Origin: Firmicutes bacterium UBA2058
Lineage (GTDB): Bacteria; Bacillota; Clostridia; Tissierellales; Sedimentibacteraceae
Assembly: GCA_002332905.1 (NCBI GenBank)
Contig: DDAM01000070.1
Coordinates: 1-21,031 of the forward strand
Direction: 5' to 3'
DNA length: 21,031 bases
The position numbers and the translations under genes were made by a program. The notes below the pieces were generated by a model. The model saw nothing but the letters and a program-made list of their open reading frames with translations. It made no database searches and was not told the origin of the DNA. This document shows, piece by piece, positions 8,363 through 17,036 of this stretch. Position 1 is the first letter of the stretch. Every line of letters begins with the position of its first letter.

Positions 8363-9853
8363 TTAATTACTTATTTTCATGTCGTATGAAAGCTTAAAAT
8401 CATCAGGAGCTGCATCCTGATTTTTATAATAAGTTATCCTATTAATTATAGATTTTAAAAACATATTTTTTTCTTTAATACTTAAGGTTTCATATATATC
8501 AAGGATATTTTGTATTTTAGGTATTTCCTTAATATTCTGTTGAATTATATCAGCATCATTAACCTTTAGCTCTAATTCACCTAAATTATCTTGTAATTTA
8601 TTAATCTCATCACTAATTATTTTACTTCTTTCTAAAAACAATTCTGTTGAATATATTTCTTGCTCTAAAAACTCATATAACTTATTAAGCTGCTGTTTTT
8701 TCTTCTCTATATTGACTTTAATTATTTCTATTTTTTTGAAATTATCACTTGTTTTATTGTCATCATTTAATTGTTCAAAGTCAACTATTAAATTTTTAAA
8801 ATATTTTTTCATATCCTGAATAATTCTTTGTTCAACCCTAATGATGTTAGTTCCTCTAGCTCCACACCTATTTGAGCAATCAAGCCTTGTTGCTTTGTAA
8901 TTTTTCTTTAGATACATTGCATATCCACAGCTACATTTCATAATACCAGCTAAAGGATTAACTATACCCTGTTCTTCTCTTGTTGGTACATTATATCTAT
9001 TAGACGCTACCTCTTGTGCTTTATGGTACAATTCATAAGTGATTATCCCCTCATGCAATCCATCAACTATAATAGGTTTTTTATTAACAGTAGATGTCAT
9101 TTTATTGCCTACAGTTTTATACTTTCTTTTTTGATAATAAACAGCTCCGTAGTAAACAGGATTGTGTATAATAGCTTTAATTGTACGAGTTGACCAATTA
9201 CTATTACCACTTGCATTAATAGCACCTAATGATTTTAACTCTTTAGTAATAGCTATAGCTCCTTTATCCTGATTAACATACATATCAAAAATCAGTTTAA
9301 TTATCTCAGCTTGCTCTGGTATTGTCTCCAAGGTTTTAAGCTTATTTACAACTATCTTTTTATATCCATATGGCGCCATATTGTGTATATATTGTCCATC
9401 CTTTACACTTCTGATGCGTCCATTTTCCATTCTCTTTTTTATTAGATTTAATTCTTGACGTGCAATGAACGACTTAATATCTGTATGCAGCATATCTGTA
9501 TCATTGTTTAGGTCATATACTTTTTCGGGTGTTATAATCAAAACATCGTTATCTCTGAACGTTTCTAATATTATTCCTTGCTCTTTCATGCCAGCACGAC
9601 CAAGACGGTCAATATCCATACATAAAATTGCATCATAGCTATTATGTTCTATTTCATCAAGAAGCGATAACATTTCGGGACGAGAATATAAGCTTCCCCC
9701 TGATACTACCTCTCTTTTTATTGCTACGATATTGTATTGTTTTTTCTTTGCAAGCTCCAAAAGAGTGCTTTCGTGCGATTGTAATGTATCTATGCCGTTT
9801 TTTTCCTTCTCAATATCTTCTCTTGATTTTCTAAGATATATACAAATTCGCAT
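8363..9853 (-). CDS. Large serine recombinase (integrase of the element)
   Basis: A 496-residue recombinase. The N-terminal resolvase catalytic domain (about 1-140) has the nucleophile Ser10 in YLRKSRED, plus SGGSLYSRPEM and MDIDRLGRAG. The recombinase domain (about 150-270) includes APYGYKK and WSTRTIKAIIHNPVYYG. A zinc ribbon follows (CSCGY and, after a spacer, CSNRCG), then a coiled-coil insertion of about 90 residues as in integrases that control directionality. Large serine integrases join attP and attB through a two-base core without host factors, and the 48-bp attP seen here fits. It starts at an ATG after AGGGTG and lies 29 bases downstream of a 42-aa ORF. A decayed relative lies at 17430-17723. 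Confidence 0.95.
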   Translation of the reverse strand: MRICIYLRKSREDIEKEKNGIDTLQSHESTLLELAKKKQYNIVAIKREVVSGGSLYSRPEMLSLLDEIEHNSYDAILCMDIDRLGRAGMKEQGIILETFRDNDVLIITPEKVYDLNNDTDMLHTDIKSFIARQELNLIKKRMENGRIRSVKDGQYIHNMAPYGYKKIVVNKLKTLETIPEQAEIIKLIFDMYVNQDKGAIAITKELKSLGAINASGNSNWSTRTIKAIIHNPVYYGAVYYQKRKYKTVGNKMTSTVNKKPIIVDGLHEGIITYELYHKAQEVASNRYNVPTREEQGIVNPLAGIMKCSCGYAMYLKKNYKATRLDCSNRCGARGTNIIRVEQRIIQDMKKYFKNLIVDFEQLNDDNKTSDNFKKIEIIKVNIEKKKQQLNKLYEFLEQEIYSTELFLERSKIISDEINKLQDNLGELELKVNDADIIQQNIKEIPKIQNILDIYETLSIKEKNMFLKSIINRITYYKNQDAAPDDFKLSYDMKISN

Positions 9854-9882
9854 TTAATCACACCCTTTCATTTAATATTTTA

Positions 9883-10011
9883 TTAATCTTTTTTGTAATT
9901 TATATCTATATTTAAGCCTAAAATGTTTTTAAGTACTTTTTTTAAATGCTCTATGTTCTTTTTGTTTTCTTCACTTTCACGATTGTTTATACAAATTATT
10001 TCACTCTCCAT
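9883..10011 (-). CDS. 42-residue ORF directly upstream of the recombinase
   Basis: A short ORF with an excellent ribosome binding site (GGGAGGTGA, then CTTT, then ATG at 10009-10011). The peptide begins MESEIICINN, continues with a Glu/Lys-rich helix and ends NIDINYKKD. It is co-directional with the recombinase gene, with 29 bases between them, and is probably in the same transcript, which would start after the terminator at 10046-10087. Small proteins beside serine integrases are candidates for recombination directionality factors or expression control, but this one matches no family I know. The strong ribosome binding site and operon position are the only support for it being real. Confidence 0.6.
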   Translation of the reverse strand: MESEIICINNRESEENKKNIEHLKKVLKNILGLNIDINYKKD

Positions 10012-10045
10012 AAAGTCACCTCCCACTATTAAAATATGTTATTAA

Positions 10046-10087
10046 AATAAAAAAAACACACATAATAATTAAATTACATGTGTTTTA
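10046..10087 (-). terminator. Rho-independent terminator of the receiver/GHKL transcript
   Basis: On the minus strand AAAACACAT and ATGTGTGTTTT pair around an AT-rich loop and are followed by a run of T. It lies about 90-130 bases past the receiver gene's stop and before the 42-aa ORF, so the kinase-receiver module and the recombinase are separate transcription units. Confidence 0.75.
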
Positions 10088-10173
10088 TATATTAAACTAT
10101 TTTTTACTAAGATCTTTGGAGTTTCCAATAATAATTTTTAATTTTTTGAGAATATACAGGTTTGAAGTTATAA

Positions 10174-12063
10174 TTATTTTTTACTATCTCTTAAAAAAAT
10201 ATCCGCAAGTACAGGAGACTTTTTAATAAATAAATCTTCAACTCCTATCTTTGAATAAAAACTATTAAACTCACTCATAAGTTGTCTGAAATAATCATCT
10301 GTTAGTCTGTACGGACGTTTATATTCTTTAAGCTTATTTCTGTCTTCTGTTTTTAAATCAAATTTTTTTATATCATGGAATTTCCATTTAACGTTCAACA
10401 GTTTATCTTTATTTTCAGGATCAGGTATTATTGAAAAATGCTCACTGTCACGTTTTTGTTTTTCGTTAAATATAGTTACCTCTCCTTTAGCATAGCTTAT
10501 TATATAGTCAACTTTATCGGGTCTTAACATCTGGCATGATGGCACTATACAAATCAAAAATTCATATAACGTATCATCTTTTTTCTTATAAATAATGTCT
10601 CCTTGAAACAATTTATTTCTCAAATTTTCTTTACATTTCTCTTCAATTCTACCATCTTCTTTGAATTCCACACATTCAGATATATATTTCAACTCATCAG
10701 GATCATCATATTTATTTAATTTCAAATTTGAAATTAATTCAGTGATTGATGTACCTATTTTTTCTTCACTTAATAACATAAGAAATAAAGATGATATATC
10801 TTTTATGCTATTTTTTATTTGTTCTTTACATCCTGACTTAATTTTTGTCTTTATTTGTTTTATCTTCGAAATCTGCTCACCTGACCCAAAAAAATCAAAG
10901 AATATCACTTCAGTTTGTAATTCTGTAATTTTATCAATTAATTTATCACTAAAACTCTTTAAACTAATGCTCCAATTTTCAGGTTTAGGACTAATTTCTC
11001 CCAACCATGCTTTCCATTTGTCAGGTTCAATATTCTTTATAATCTTGTATACCTTTTTATTTTCTGAAGAACATCTTGCAATGATAAAATCTGTAGCACA
11101 ATCTATTTTTTTTGCCATATCCTCATCTTTACATTTACTTAAGTCAATCAGACGTTTTATACGTATCTGATACATATTATCAACTATACATGCATCACAG
11201 TTAATTTCATCATACACACTGTTTGTGACTAAATTCCTTATCAGCTCAGTATTATCATCATATTGTAATCCTGAATTTTCAAGTTGCATTAGAAGAACGG
11301 AATCAAAGGGCTGAGAAAATTTTTTGAGTAAATATCCTACTTTATCATCCAACTTAAGTAACATATCAATAAAGGCGACAGGAAAAAATCCGAAATTATT
11401 GATAATCAATTTTGCATATGCTTCAATAAGATTTTCTGCATTAAAATCTGATTTTTTACATATCATAACAATAGAACTTTCAAGAATGGCAAATTTATAT
11501 TTTTTATTATTAATTTCGCCTTCATTAAATTTTTTTATAACTTCTTTTGAAATAAAATCCATCTCGGCTCCTTCGGGGTCTGAAGTATAGACGACTAATA
11601 ATTTCATTTTATTTGAAGATTTCATTGCACAGCTTAGTGCATCAACAGCTGTGTATTTCTTTTCTGTACTGCTACCGCCAACTTCAGTAAGCTGCCAGTC
11701 AATAACGATTAATTTTGAAGATTCAATACTTGTTTCAACATAACTGATATCGTTACTATCTGTATATTTTACAGGTAACAATTTTATACTAGGATATTTC
11801 CTCTGCATTTTTTCTAGTAAGACCGATAGCTTGTCTGGTTCGATATTACTACTTCCCTTTATATAAAAATCTTCCTTTTCCTCAATAAAATCTTTTCTTA
11901 TATTTCTTCGATTTATACGCCCAGGTAATTCTGTTACAGTTTCTTCACTGTCACCTATCAGGGAAAGTCCAAATTTATCATCTATATAAACTATTGTATT
12001 TAAATATTTTTTTAATATACTTTCCATTTTTGTATCAACTGCCCTAGTTACAACTTCTGACAT
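10174..12063 (-). CDS. Receiver-domain protein with large unassigned C-terminal region (candidate effector)
   Basis: A 629-residue protein. Its N-terminal ~205 residues read as a divergent phospho-receiver: acidic pair Asp28/Asp29 (IVYIDDKFG), a large insertion, the putative phosphoacceptor Asp122 (LIVIDWQLT), Thr160/Ser161 (LLVVYTSDP) and Lys203/204 at the end of a strand. It resembles the family I know as the 'response receiver domain', found beside GHKL proteins in bacterial accessory loci. The remaining ~420 residues are mostly helical and contain GDIIY, then LICIVPSCQMLRP, and a C-terminal helical end. I cannot assign an enzyme, and no nuclease motif stands out. AGGGGGA lies before the ATG; only 12 bases separate it from the upstream double-ATPase gene, so the pair is one operon. 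A phospho-controlled effector is the natural inference, unproven. Confidence 0.85.
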   Translation of the reverse strand: MSEVVTRAVDTKMESILKKYLNTIVYIDDKFGLSLIGDSEETVTELPGRINRRNIRKDFIEEKEDFYIKGSSNIEPDKLSVLLEKMQRKYPSIKLLPVKYTDSNDISYVETSIESSKLIVIDWQLTEVGGSSTEKKYTAVDALSCAMKSSNKMKLLVVYTSDPEGAEMDFISKEVIKKFNEGEINNKKYKFAILESSIVMICKKSDFNAENLIEAYAKLIINNFGFFPVAFIDMLLKLDDKVGYLLKKFSQPFDSVLLMQLENSGLQYDDNTELIRNLVTNSVYDEINCDACIVDNMYQIRIKRLIDLSKCKDEDMAKKIDCATDFIIARCSSENKKVYKIIKNIEPDKWKAWLGEISPKPENWSISLKSFSDKLIDKITELQTEVIFFDFFGSGEQISKIKQIKTKIKSGCKEQIKNSIKDISSLFLMLLSEEKIGTSITELISNLKLNKYDDPDELKYISECVEFKEDGRIEEKCKENLRNKLFQGDIIYKKKDDTLYEFLICIVPSCQMLRPDKVDYIISYAKGEVTIFNEKQKRDSEHFSIIPDPENKDKLLNVKWKFHDIKKFDLKTEDRNKLKEYKRPYRLTDDYFRQLMSEFNSFYSKIGVEDLFIKKSPVLADIFLRDSKK

Positions 12064-12075
12064 AGCTATATCCCC

Positions 12076-15000
12076 CTAAAAATTATTAGTTGTATCATCT
12101 GAAAAATGTATTCTAAAACATGCACCCTCGAGTGTTTTGAAAGAACTCTCATCAACAACTTCAATTGTATGCCCTTGATTTTCTAAAACCTTTTTAGCAA
12201 TAGTCAGCCCCAATCCGCGTCCATCTGGTTTTAAAGAAAAGAAAGGATCGAATATTTTCTTCATAAATTTAACAGGTATTCCTGAACCTGAATCTTCGAT
12301 ATATAAGGAGTTTTCTTCCTCTGAAAAATGCACCAATATTATACGCTGTTTTCTGTCCAAAACCCAAAAAATCGAATTATATATCAAATTTGAAAGAACA
12401 GGATACATTTTTGATAAAGATAAAACACGTACAACATTTTCAGAAATATCGTTAATAAATTCTATATTATTATCTTCAAGTTTTTCTCTGAAAAAATTGT
12501 AAATATCGTCAACCATTGTACGAACAGATACTGATTTTATTCTTAAGCTCCTGCTGCGATACATAGGAGAAAGCTGACTTTGGCGATCAGAGATAGCCCT
12601 GAATCCTACTTCTATTTGTTTTAATAAATACTTGGAATTTTGATTTAATGATTCATATTTTAGCTGTTTTATTGCATCAAATACATTTGTAAATAACTGA
12701 TTAAATTCGTGGTTTACTATTTCTGCTGATAATCCTAAATTAGCTAATTCAGAATAAATTTCAATTTCATTTTCTAACTGCATATTTTTTTCTTTTAAAA
12801 TACCTATCAAATTGTTAGTATCTTGTCCGTTATCACTTTCTGAATAAAATCTTAGCAATTCTGCTTTTTCATCAAGTGTATTAAAACTAGCATCAATGTG
12901 CTTTATAGTATCGAAATAATATTCTTCCATAGTTTGGCTATGTAACGCAAGTCTATCATATATTTTTTTACCTTTTTCAGATATTAACCGCGGTTCTGAA
13001 TCCAGAAGCTTATAACATTCATATTTTAAATTTGATATATCTGATTTAATTTCTACCGTTTTTAAATTAAATATTTTTTCAACTGAATCATCGTATATTT
13101 TTTTTGCTTCATCGTTTATTTTATTTACAAATTCAAGCTTGTTATAAATCTTATCTTCTCTCAAACTGCAATATTCCTGCAATTCTTTTGAATACTCTCC
13201 TATTATTTTATGTGTTTTTTCGATTTCTGACTCAATATCGGAAACATACTCATCAGGTGACACTGATATTCTTTCTGATGCTTTTTCTGCCCATTTTGCT
13301 TTGTACCTTTTCATTTCCTGTTCTTTAATTTTAATAATTTCTCCTGTATTTTTTTCCGATGATGTCATATATTCAAATATATTAATATTGTGATTCTCAA
13401 TTTTACTGATTAAATTTTCATCTAATGATACTTTATATCTGGGATCTATATCGATCTTTAAATAATTAAGTTCAAATATTTTCTTTTTCAATTTTATATA
13501 GTCTTTCTTTAATAATTCAAAATTTGAACTTAATTGTGAATAATTAATACTGTCATTGAAAACATATTTGTTAAAAAGTAGGCTAATATTTACATCTAAT
13601 TCAATTTTCTTTTCAGAAAATATTTTTTTATAATTCTCATATTTATCAGTCAACTGCTTTTTATAGCCATACAACAACTTTTTTTCAGTTTTTTCAGCTT
13701 CTTCTCTTTTTTCTTTTTCTTCTGTAATTTTTTTATTATAATTAATATAAGTGCTGCGAAGATTTTTTGAACTTTTTAAACTATCTGTTATATATTCCTT
13801 AGCCAAACGTATCAAAAGGTTTTGTATAGTCCTGAGAAAATAAACAAACTGTTCATTTTCTATCAATCCCTCACGACTTGATTTATCCTCCAGCATAGGA
13901 TTGCGTTGTGAGGATATATCTATTCTGCCGAACATATTTCTGTGACTGAATACATACGTACCTGCATGAATTGTACGTCTTTTTTCTAAACCAAGAAAGT
14001 CATTCTCAACCTCACCATACGGTAAAATTCGTACATTATCTCTGTATACCGCAACACCACCGCTTACTGCCATTTTCTTGGTTATATTTTTATATTCTTC
14101 TATTGTAAGACCGCTGTTTTTAGATGTAAGTTCAACATGACAAAGCTTAATATCAAATTTTCCACAGTCGTAATTTTCCCAGTTCTTAATTCCGTGTGTT
14201 ACTTTTAGACCTTCCGCTAATTCATGGTTACAATCGTCAAGTAAATTTTCATCAGCATTTCTTGCCTTCATCTTTCCAAAAAACATACCTTTTTCGATAT
14301 AGCCTTCAATTTTCAAGTCATATGTTTCATAATCCTTATCATCATAATCATAATTAAACTCAAGAATTTTACCATTATAAAAAACTTCCGCAGTAAAATC
14401 TTTATCGACATGCTGAAAATCAGACATAAATGATGCGAACTTATTATAATTTCTGGTTATAATAAGATCCGTATCGGTATCCTTTTTATTAGGTAATAAA
14501 TAATCATTCCAGTTTTCATTAGTGTTAAATATAAAAACCGCAGTTCCGTGATTCTCATATTGTTCAATAAATTTGCAAACATCTTCCATCTCTGAAACAG
14601 GAAATTTAAAATCTTTTATTTGATTTTCAATTTTGTAGCGAAATTCACTATATTCTTCTTTATACCATACATCATTCTGCAAATTTGTAATTTGTTCACT
14701 AATAAGATCACTAATTATTTCTTTCAAATCTATAAGATTAAAATCATATTTGGCAGGTATATACACATCCTCAAGCATCAACATAGGATTTTCAAATATA
14801 TTCCAGTTCATATAAAGCATATTCCACTTACTTTGTTTTGTTTTAGAAATTATAATTGTCTGTTGTCCTAGTTTTGCAACTGCTAGGCGACCTATCCCCT
14901 TTTCCCCCATTAATATTCGTCCTTTTGGGGTTTTTTCGCGTTTATTTACTTTTTTCGACTCAGTCCCCAGCACTAACCACTTATTTTCAAAATCATCACG

Positions 15001-15192
15001 ACTCATTCCGATTCCTGTATCATATATTAAAATATAAGATTCTTCTAAAGACGTATTAAATTCAACCCGTAAAATTTCTGCATCAGCATCATAAGAATTT
15101 TTCATAATTTCAGATAATCCGGTAATACTGTCTCTGAGTTGCTTTTTACCCAAAAGTTCGATTGCTCTGGCTTTTGTTTTAAATTTACCCAT
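12076..15192 (-). CDS. Double GHKL ATPase: MutL/Hsp90/MORC-like N-terminus, histidine-kinase-like C-terminus
   Basis: A soluble 1038-residue protein with two ATP-binding modules. The N-terminal GHKL module has Glu28 and Asn32 (LSEIMKNSYDADA), DTGIGMS at 58-64 and GEKGIGRLAVAKLG at 96-109, a set typical of the Hsp90/MutL/MORC branch. The middle (about 480-810) is coiled-coil rich. The C-terminus is a histidine-kinase core: an H-box-like helix EIVNHEFNQL with His828 followed by Glu, N-box Asn939 (NLIYNSIF), DSGSGIP from 967, FDPFF at 981-985 and GRGLGL at 991-996. It should sense through the N-terminal clamp and pass phosphate to the receiver protein encoded next. The start ATG is preceded by GGAGGAG. 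Both ATPase sites look intact. GHKL ATPases beside DNA methyltransferases are known in restriction-modification-type operons; having both types in one chain is the notable point. Confidence 0.9.
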   Translation of the reverse strand: MGKFKTKARAIELLGKKQLRDSITGLSEIMKNSYDADAEILRVEFNTSLEESYILIYDTGIGMSRDDFENKWLVLGTESKKVNKREKTPKGRILMGEKGIGRLAVAKLGQQTIIISKTKQSKWNMLYMNWNIFENPMLMLEDVYIPAKYDFNLIDLKEIISDLISEQITNLQNDVWYKEEYSEFRYKIENQIKDFKFPVSEMEDVCKFIEQYENHGTAVFIFNTNENWNDYLLPNKKDTDTDLIITRNYNKFASFMSDFQHVDKDFTAEVFYNGKILEFNYDYDDKDYETYDLKIEGYIEKGMFFGKMKARNADENLLDDCNHELAEGLKVTHGIKNWENYDCGKFDIKLCHVELTSKNSGLTIEEYKNITKKMAVSGGVAVYRDNVRILPYGEVENDFLGLEKRRTIHAGTYVFSHRNMFGRIDISSQRNPMLEDKSSREGLIENEQFVYFLRTIQNLLIRLAKEYITDSLKSSKNLRSTYINYNKKITEEKEKREEAEKTEKKLLYGYKKQLTDKYENYKKIFSEKKIELDVNISLLFNKYVFNDSINYSQLSSNFELLKKDYIKLKKKIFELNYLKIDIDPRYKVSLDENLISKIENHNINIFEYMTSSEKNTGEIIKIKEQEMKRYKAKWAEKASERISVSPDEYVSDIESEIEKTHKIIGEYSKELQEYCSLREDKIYNKLEFVNKINDEAKKIYDDSVEKIFNLKTVEIKSDISNLKYECYKLLDSEPRLISEKGKKIYDRLALHSQTMEEYYFDTIKHIDASFNTLDEKAELLRFYSESDNGQDTNNLIGILKEKNMQLENEIEIYSELANLGLSAEIVNHEFNQLFTNVFDAIKQLKYESLNQNSKYLLKQIEVGFRAISDRQSQLSPMYRSRSLRIKSVSVRTMVDDIYNFFREKLEDNNIEFINDISENVVRVLSLSKMYPVLSNLIYNSIFWVLDRKQRIILVHFSEEENSLYIEDSGSGIPVKFMKKIFDPFFSLKPDGRGLGLTIAKKVLENQGHTIEVVDESSFKTLEGACFRIHFSDDTTNNF

Positions 15193-15233
15193 ATTGGCTC
15201 CTCCATATTTACAAGATCTGAGGTGATTATATT

Positions 15234-15596
15234 TTGTTAAGACATGTTAATGAATTCATTTGTCTAAAGTGCAAAAAAAGACAAATGCAATACCCCACAA
15301 ACCCGTATAAAATCAAAAAAAACTATTATATAACACATCTCTATTGTTCAACGTGCAAAAGATGGATAACTGTAAATAAAACTTCTTTGTTCACAGGAGA
15401 AAAGTATGTAATACAGAATTTACAATACCCATCCATAATTGATAATGATGTACCATATATTAAAATAATTTTCCAAGGCTTAAATACTAAAGCACTAAAG
15501 AAAATATGCAAAAATTATAATAATATTTCGAATTATAATAATACTCAGTCACATTTTGATTATGTTAAATATATTGACAGTCCTCATAAACTATAG
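15234..15596 (+). CDS. Small zinc-ribbon-like protein on the opposite strand
   Basis: A 120-residue protein and the only clear plus-strand gene in the element. It has two CxxC pairs, Cys10/Cys13 (ICLKC) and Cys38/Cys41 (YCSTC), with 24 residues between them, which suits a zinc ribbon. A basic, Tyr/Asn-rich remainder follows. It starts at TTG (15234-15236) with AGGTGA seven bases upstream; the next ATG is 17 codons further in. Its start is divergent from the double-ATPase gene, with only 41 bases between them, so each gene's promoter must lie inside the other. Its stop overlaps that of the methyltransferase gene. Any transcript running from the methyltransferase to the ATPase would be antisense to it. 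The fold suggests DNA or RNA binding, perhaps as a regulator of the module; no family was recognised. Confidence 0.65.
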   Translation: MLRHVNEFICLKCKKRQMQYPTNPYKIKKNYYITHLYCSTCKRWITVNKTSLFTGEKYVIQNLQYPSIIDNDVPYIKIIFQGLNTKALKKICKNYNNISNYNNTQSHFDYVKYIDSPHKL

Positions 15597-16619
15597 CTTT
15601 TTTAGCTGTAAAATATGTTTACCTAATTCATTGGCCATTTTAACTGGTACTGCGTTTCCTATTTGTCTGCTGACAGATACGAAGTTTCCGTAAAAAATAT
15701 AGTCATCATCAAAGCTCTGAAGGCTTGCTGCTTCTCTCAATGATATTGCTCTGTTTTGTTCTGGGTGCCCATACCTTCCGTTTGATATGTTGCAACACCT
15801 TGCAGTCAATGTGGGAGAAACCTTATCCCAGCACATCCTTCCGTATACATCCGTATGACCTGTGTAATTTCCTTTGTGACAATTAAGGACTAGTCTTTCA
15901 GGCCAGTTTTTTCGTCCGCCACCTGAATGGGGTGTATTTATAAGCCTTTCCAGATTTAATTCCGAAATGGATGCAGATTGATGATTAGGAATTTCGTGAT
16001 TTGTTTCTCCTGCAGCTAAATGAGGATACCTTTCTATAGTCTGTCTTACTGTAACAAACGGAAGTAGATTTTTTCCGTGTGTAATTTCTGGAAATCCTGG
16101 CTTTGTATAAAGTGATGCAATAAGTATAAATCTTTTTCTGTTTTGAGGGACACCAAAATTTTTAGCATTTAAAATATCATAATTATAATAGTATCCGTTT
16201 TTATCTAATATATCAAGAAAACGTTGCAACACATCTGCACCTTTTGTTTTCAATCCTGGCACATTTTCTAACAATATATATCCAGGCTTAACTTCATCAA
16301 TAATTCTGCCAAATGAATCTAATAATGTCCTGTCTTTATGTGTTTCAGGATGTTTTTGTTGATTGCTGAACGGTTGACATGGTGCACAGCCTGCTAACAA
16401 CAAATTTTTTTTATTAGCTCCTAATTTTGTATATATACTCTTTAAATATTTCAAATTTATATTTCTTACATCTTCACAAATAAATTTAGCATTATGGTTT
16501 CTTTCATATGTTTCTCGGTATTGTTCAACTATATCGAATCCTGCAAGAACTTTTATGCCTGCAAGTTCTAATCCCTTTGAGAGCCCTCCACATCCGCAAA
16601 AAAAATCAAATGCGATCAT
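15591..16619 (-). CDS. C5-cytosine DNA methyltransferase (Dcm-type)
   Basis: A 342-residue S-adenosylmethionine-dependent cytosine-C5 methyltransferase with the motifs in order: I FDFFCGCGGLSKGLE (4-18), IV GCAPCQPFS with catalytic Cys81, VI LLENVPGL (117-123), VIII QNRKRF (159-164), a target-recognition region (about 200-290, containing SPTLTARCCNISNGRYGHPE), IX LREAASLQSF and X GNAVP. Length is normal and no motif is missing. The ATG has AAGGATGTG upstream. The target site cannot be told from sequence. No restriction endonuclease is adjacent. A decayed Vsr endonuclease gene lies just upstream in the same direction, as expected for Dcm-type loci. Its stop codon (CTA on the plus strand) and the stop of the convergent zinc-ribbon gene together form the palindrome CTATAG. 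Confidence 0.96.
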   Translation of the reverse strand: MIAFDFFCGCGGLSKGLELAGIKVLAGFDIVEQYRETYERNHNAKFICEDVRNINLKYLKSIYTKLGANKKNLLLAGCAPCQPFSNQQKHPETHKDRTLLDSFGRIIDEVKPGYILLENVPGLKTKGADVLQRFLDILDKNGYYYNYDILNAKNFGVPQNRKRFILIASLYTKPGFPEITHGKNLLPFVTVRQTIERYPHLAAGETNHEIPNHQSASISELNLERLINTPHSGGGRKNWPERLVLNCHKGNYTGHTDVYGRMCWDKVSPTLTARCCNISNGRYGHPEQNRAISLREAASLQSFDDDYIFYGNFVSVSRQIGNAVPVKMANELGKHILQLKKL

Positions 16620-16699
16620 GTTTTCACATCCTTAAATAATATTTAAAATAAATATTTTTGTTAAAATTATTTTCTTTATGTAACTTCCTTAAGCTTTTA

Positions 16700-17036
16700 T
16701 CTTATACTTTTTACTTTAACTCACATTACAATACAACTATTTCTTTCTAATTCAATCTATGAAGCATATCAATATTATACATCCTCTAACTTATTTAAAT
16801 TAAGCTTCTTTTCATCAAAATCCTTTTTAGAAGAGGACCTTGAGAATTTAATGCAATTATTTTGTTTATGCCAAAAGCATCGATTATTGAGTTTATGAAA
16901 TACAATATCAGGTAATCTGTAAGTTTTTCCTATTTTGTATCTGAATCCTTTTTTTATAATTATTTCTGACTAATCCTTCAGGTTTAGAATTTTAAATCTT
17001 GACACAGGGCATATTATAACTTTATATTTCTCTTAA
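16700..17036 (-). pseudogene. Decayed Vsr very-short-patch mismatch endonuclease
   Basis: Reading the minus strand with frame changes gives, in the right order, pieces matching the Vsr family: SYNMPCVKI-stop-NSKPEGLVR (compare YNMSRIKSKNTKPExxVR), KGFRYK, RLPDIVFHK (LPGKPDIVF, with the catalytic Asp kept), RCFWHKQNNC (GCFWH, with the conserved His), KKDFDEKKLNLNK (FWxxKxxxN) and KEIVVL-stop-CELK (VIVVWECELK). At least two frameshifts and several in-frame stops make it dead. Vsr nicks T:G mismatches that arise when 5-methylcytosine deaminates, and it is normally encoded beside its Dcm-type methyltransferase, which is the gene just downstream here. Its loss leaves methylated sites without that repair. 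Confidence 0.87.

Noticed and set aside
15591..16619. A complete restriction-modification pair
   Set aside because: No ORF next to the methyltransferase shows a PD-(D/E)xK, HNH or other nuclease motif; the only nuclease is the dead Vsr remnant.
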